From Pinibacter aurantiacus (GTDB taxonomy: Bacteria; Bacteroidota; Bacteroidia; Chitinophagales; Chitinophagaceae), in NCBI RefSeq assembly GCF_019130065.1, contig NZ_JAHSPG010000013.1:405179-469178 (forward strand): a stretch of 64,000 nt of DNA, written 5' to 3'. Each line of letters begins with the position of its first letter. Position 1 is the first letter of the stretch. Under the pieces are notes generated by a model, which was given only the letters and a program-made list of their open reading frames with translations, was not told where the DNA came from and did no database searches. The position numbers and the translations under genes were made by a program. Positions 61,759 through 64,000 of this stretch are shown here, piece by piece.

Positions 61759-62124
61759 TTAATCAAAAGCGGGCGGGCCCCGTAACGATAAGCAGTAAGG
61801 ATAATTGATGGGAACATCGAAGAAGAATTGCTGCCATTCTTTTTCAATTGAGCAAAATGGCTTTTCAACCTCGACTGTTAAAGGAAGAATTGCAACAAAA
61901 TCAGCAGCCTGGTAACGCTTGTTTAGCTTTGCCAATGCCTTTGTTTCCTTTCCTTTTTGAGAAATAGTAAACCCGTGGGATTGTTTTGCGGAAGATAAAG
62001 TTGGATAATCATTGTAAGCACAAGCAATGAAACTTGCCTGTACCTGTACGAAATAGAATATGCTGAAAACGAGTAGTAACAGCACTTTGAATGGAGTCCT
62101 ATGGGTAAATATTCTATTTGGCAC
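61759..62124 (-). CDS. small exported protein, ends in SLRGPP
   Basis: 121 residues with a hydrophobic signal (FKVLLLLVFSIFYFVQVQA). It ends in a conserved-looking YCLSLRGPPAFD. Its terminal Pro-Pro and the layout echo the small proteins at 27294-27611 (CSLKGPP) and 42948-43346 (HAPPL), each of which precedes envelope transport genes. It starts the RND operon. A regulatory or metal-sensing role is inferred only from this recurring context. Confidence 0.7.
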   Translation of the reverse strand: MPNRIFTHRTPFKVLLLLVFSIFYFVQVQASFIACAYNDYPTLSSAKQSHGFTISQKGKETKALAKLNKRYQAADFVAILPLTVEVEKPFCSIEKEWQQFFFDVPINYPYCLSLRGPPAFD

Positions 62125-62313
62125 GGGTCAAAATTAATTGATTCACTCAAAACTTCGCTCCTTCGCTGTAATAAAATAAAGTTACAGCTCATTAAATAAC
62201 ATGCAGTTAACATGCTGGCTTGAATGTTGTATATTACGCGAAGGGTTAGTCGTCAGTGATGCGCGATGTGCAATTGTCACTATTGTTGTGAATTTCTGTT
62301 TATTTGAAAGCAA

Positions 62314-62418
62314 AATAAAAACACTAAGGCACTAAGGAAACACTAAGCTTCACTAAGGATAGTTTGTAGTTTAGACTTTTCTTAGTGCGGCTTAGTGTAC
62401 TTAGTGCCTCAGTGGTAA
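62314..62418. repeat. CACTAAG-family hairpin upstream of amidohydrolase
   Basis: CACTAAG words 62321-62358 and complementary CTTAGTG words 62379-62417, with a short spacer TAGTTTGTAGTTTAGAC. The remainder of 62125-62490 contains no gene. Confidence 0.85.
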
Positions 62419-62490
62419 AGAGTCGAGCGTTACATCTCTACGAATTTCGTACGTCGCACACAACATCTCAACAACAAAACAGTTTGTTTT

Positions 62491-63843
62491 ATGAAAACAT
62501 ATATCTCTGCATTTGTCTTGCTTTCAACGATTATTGTGGCATGCAACAATGAACCCAAGAGTAGCGACAAAGACACTAAAAGCGACAATGCCACACTCTT
62601 CAAACACGTCACGCTAATTGACGGGAATGGAGGCGCCCCCATTGAAAACACAGACATTCTTGTGCAGGGAGATTCCATTGCGGCGGTCGGTCCGAACCAG
62701 CATGTTGACGACGCAAAAGAAATTGATCTGAAAGGCAAAACGATTATGCCCGCGATCATCAGCACGCATGTGCATGTGGGCAACCTGAAAGGTTCGAGCA
62801 CAAGTGGTTCTTTCTATACAAGAGAAAATATTTTGCGACAGCTCAAGCAATACGAAGACTATGGAGTGACCAATATTTTAGTGATGGGCACGGACAGGCC
62901 GATGCTTTTTCAAAGTGGATTGAGAGACTCGTCTCTAACAGGCTTGCTGCCCGGAGCACGTTACCACAGTGCGGGATATGGCTTTGGCGTTCCCAATGGC
63001 GCGCCACCGTTGGGCATGTCGATGGACATGGTTTTTCGACCAGCAACTGCTGCGGACGTAGCGAAAGAAATGGACAGCGTTGCTACTGTAAAACCGGATG
63101 TAATTAAAATGTGGGTGGATGATTTTGGCGGCAAGTTTCCCAAAATGAATCCTTCCATTTACAAAGCGATTATTGACGAAGCCCATAAACACGATCTCCG
63201 CGTAGCTTCTCATGTGTATTATTTGGACGACGCTAAAAAACTTGTTGCTGACGGTGTGGATATTCTCGCACACAGCATTCGCGACAAAGTCATTGACGAC
63301 ACACTGATCCAGCAAATGAAGGCGAAAAAAGTAATGTACATTCCTACCCTTTCGCTTGATGAATTTGCTTACATCTATGCACGCAAGGCAGATTGGCTAA
63401 ATGATACCTTCTTCAAAAAATCTCTGGAGCCGGGTGTGTATGAAATGATCACGTCGCAGAAATACCAGGACGATTTAAGGAAGTCGCCCGACCTTGCGAA
63501 GAACGAAGCAGCCCTTCAAACTGTACTACGCAACGTAAAGAAATTGCATGATGCAGGCATTCTTATTTCCCTGGGCACCGACTCCGGTGCTACGCCCATC
63601 CGTGCGCAAGGCTTTTCAGAGCACCTTGAAATGGAATTGCTGGTACAGGCAGGATTGACGCCGCTGCAAGCAATTACTATCGCCACGAAAAACGCTGCTA
63701 CCCTTTTAAAGATCGATGATAAATTTGGCACAATTGAAAAAGGTAAGACCGCTGATTTTATAGTGCTTGATGCGAATCCTGTGGGGGATATTAAGAACAC
63801 GAGAAAGATCTTTGCGGTGTATAAGGCCGGCGAGAAAAACTAG
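62491..63843 (+). CDS. lipoprotein amidohydrolase family enzyme
   Basis: 450 residues; lipoprotein signal with Cys18 (STIIVACNN). Metal-dependent amidohydrolase barrel: ISTHVHVGNL (first ligand pair), DVIKMWVDDFGG (bridging Lys), VASHVYYLDD and LAHSIRDK (His ligands), SLGTDSGATPI (Asp), and C-terminal GTIEKGKTADFIVLD. It is anchored in the envelope and hydrolyses an unknown amide, possibly a peptide-like or cyclic compound (imidazolonepropionase/prolidase-like family). The gene is flanked on both sides by CACTAAG hairpins. Confidence 0.92.
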   Translation: MKTYISAFVLLSTIIVACNNEPKSSDKDTKSDNATLFKHVTLIDGNGGAPIENTDILVQGDSIAAVGPNQHVDDAKEIDLKGKTIMPAIISTHVHVGNLKGSSTSGSFYTRENILRQLKQYEDYGVTNILVMGTDRPMLFQSGLRDSSLTGLLPGARYHSAGYGFGVPNGAPPLGMSMDMVFRPATAADVAKEMDSVATVKPDVIKMWVDDFGGKFPKMNPSIYKAIIDEAHKHDLRVASHVYYLDDAKKLVADGVDILAHSIRDKVIDDTLIQQMKAKKVMYIPTLSLDEFAYIYARKADWLNDTFFKKSLEPGVYEMITSQKYQDDLRKSPDLAKNEAALQTVLRNVKKLHDAGILISLGTDSGATPIRAQGFSEHLEMELLVQAGLTPLQAITIATKNAATLLKIDDKFGTIEKGKTADFIVLDANPVGDIKNTRKIFAVYKAGEKN

Positions 63844-63845
63844 GT

Positions 63846-63867
63846 GGCGCCTTCGGCGCTGTTTTTT
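63846..63867 (+). terminator. terminator of the amidohydrolase gene
   Basis: GCGCC-TTC-GGCGC, then TGTTTTTT, three bases after the stop. Confidence 0.85.
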
Positions 63868-63957
63868 CACCACTAAGACACTAAGGACACTAAGTTTCAC
63901 TAAGGGTTGTCTAAAGTGTAGGTTTTCTTAGTGAGGCTTAGTGCCCTTAGTGCCTCC
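63868..63957. repeat. CACTAAG-family hairpin downstream of amidohydrolase
   Basis: CACTAAG words with spacers 1, 2, 3 (63871-63906), a spacer resembling that of the upstream copy (GTCTAAAGTGTAGG), and CTTAGTG words (63927-63957). Confidence 0.85.
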
Positions 63958-64000
63958 TATGTTTGTAAAACGGGAAAAGATCTTTGAGAAATAGTTAAAT

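Overview
The window looks like a chromosomal segment of a member of the Bacteroidota, most likely Chitinophagaceae (inference). Signs seen directly are a type IX secretion C-terminal sorting domain (31082-32656), TonB-dependent receptors, a short RpoD of 285 residues without region 1.1, a Porin_10-type barrel, DUF2851, a long-form IspH, an HYC_CC_PP-type small protein, and -7 promoter boxes of the Bacteroidota form TAnnTTTG without Shine-Dalgarno leaders. No rRNA, tRNA, transposase, phage gene or CRISPR array was seen.

Layout: 1-5000 holds two secreted proteins built from the same degenerate esterase module; one is cut by the left edge, the other carries the module twice plus a glycoside-hydrolase-like domain. 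5100-10500 holds a YegP-like protein, an AraC regulator, an aldehyde dehydrogenase, and a SnoaL-like / YCII / ECF42-type sigma-factor group. 10500-19100 is housekeeping, mostly on the minus strand: a NAD-linked dehydrogenase, FolB, a KTSC protein, TrxB, RpoD, DUF2851, Maf, a UbiA-family prenyltransferase and KdsC. 19400-30300 mixes a secreted basic protein, a 2'-5' RNA ligase-like protein, an isoprenylcysteine methyltransferase-like protein, a beta-propeller, a HupE/UreJ-like protein, an M1 peptidase and a ZnuD-like TonB receptor. 30300-46400 holds a HAD hydrolase, a T9SS cargo, LigD (phosphoesterase-ligase form), CvfB, a lipoprotein cyclophilin, dipeptide epimerase, FkbM methyltransferase, a GH13 enzyme, IspH, a TlpA / HMA / HYC_CC_PP thiol-metal cluster, a porin and purine nucleoside phosphorylase. 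46900-54400 holds a lone histidine kinase and a complete cobalamin-uptake operon: riboswitch, surface beta-propeller lipoprotein, BtuB, second propeller lipoprotein, PKD lipoprotein. 55200-62100 holds a response regulator, a tripartite RND efflux operon and a small exported protein. 62491-63843 is a lipoprotein amidohydrolase.

The most striking feature is between the genes. Almost every gene boundary carries an inverted pair of low-complexity arms built from tandem 7- or 8-base words. About ten vocabularies occur (for example AGTTGAG, AATTAGG, ATTTGAAA, AACTGAAT, AACGCTT, ATCGTGA, CACTAAG). The two arms of a pair share a vocabulary and are complementary over a unique spacer of roughly 10-110 bases. 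Most words contain a stop codon when read inward, and the arms start at, and often supply, the stop codons of flanking genes; the last residues of BtuB, FkbM and CvfB are written in repeat. I know of no published name for this architecture and regard it as the best candidate for an undescribed system here. Other intergenic structures are a cloverleaf-like repeat at 12933-13041 and several short palindromes.
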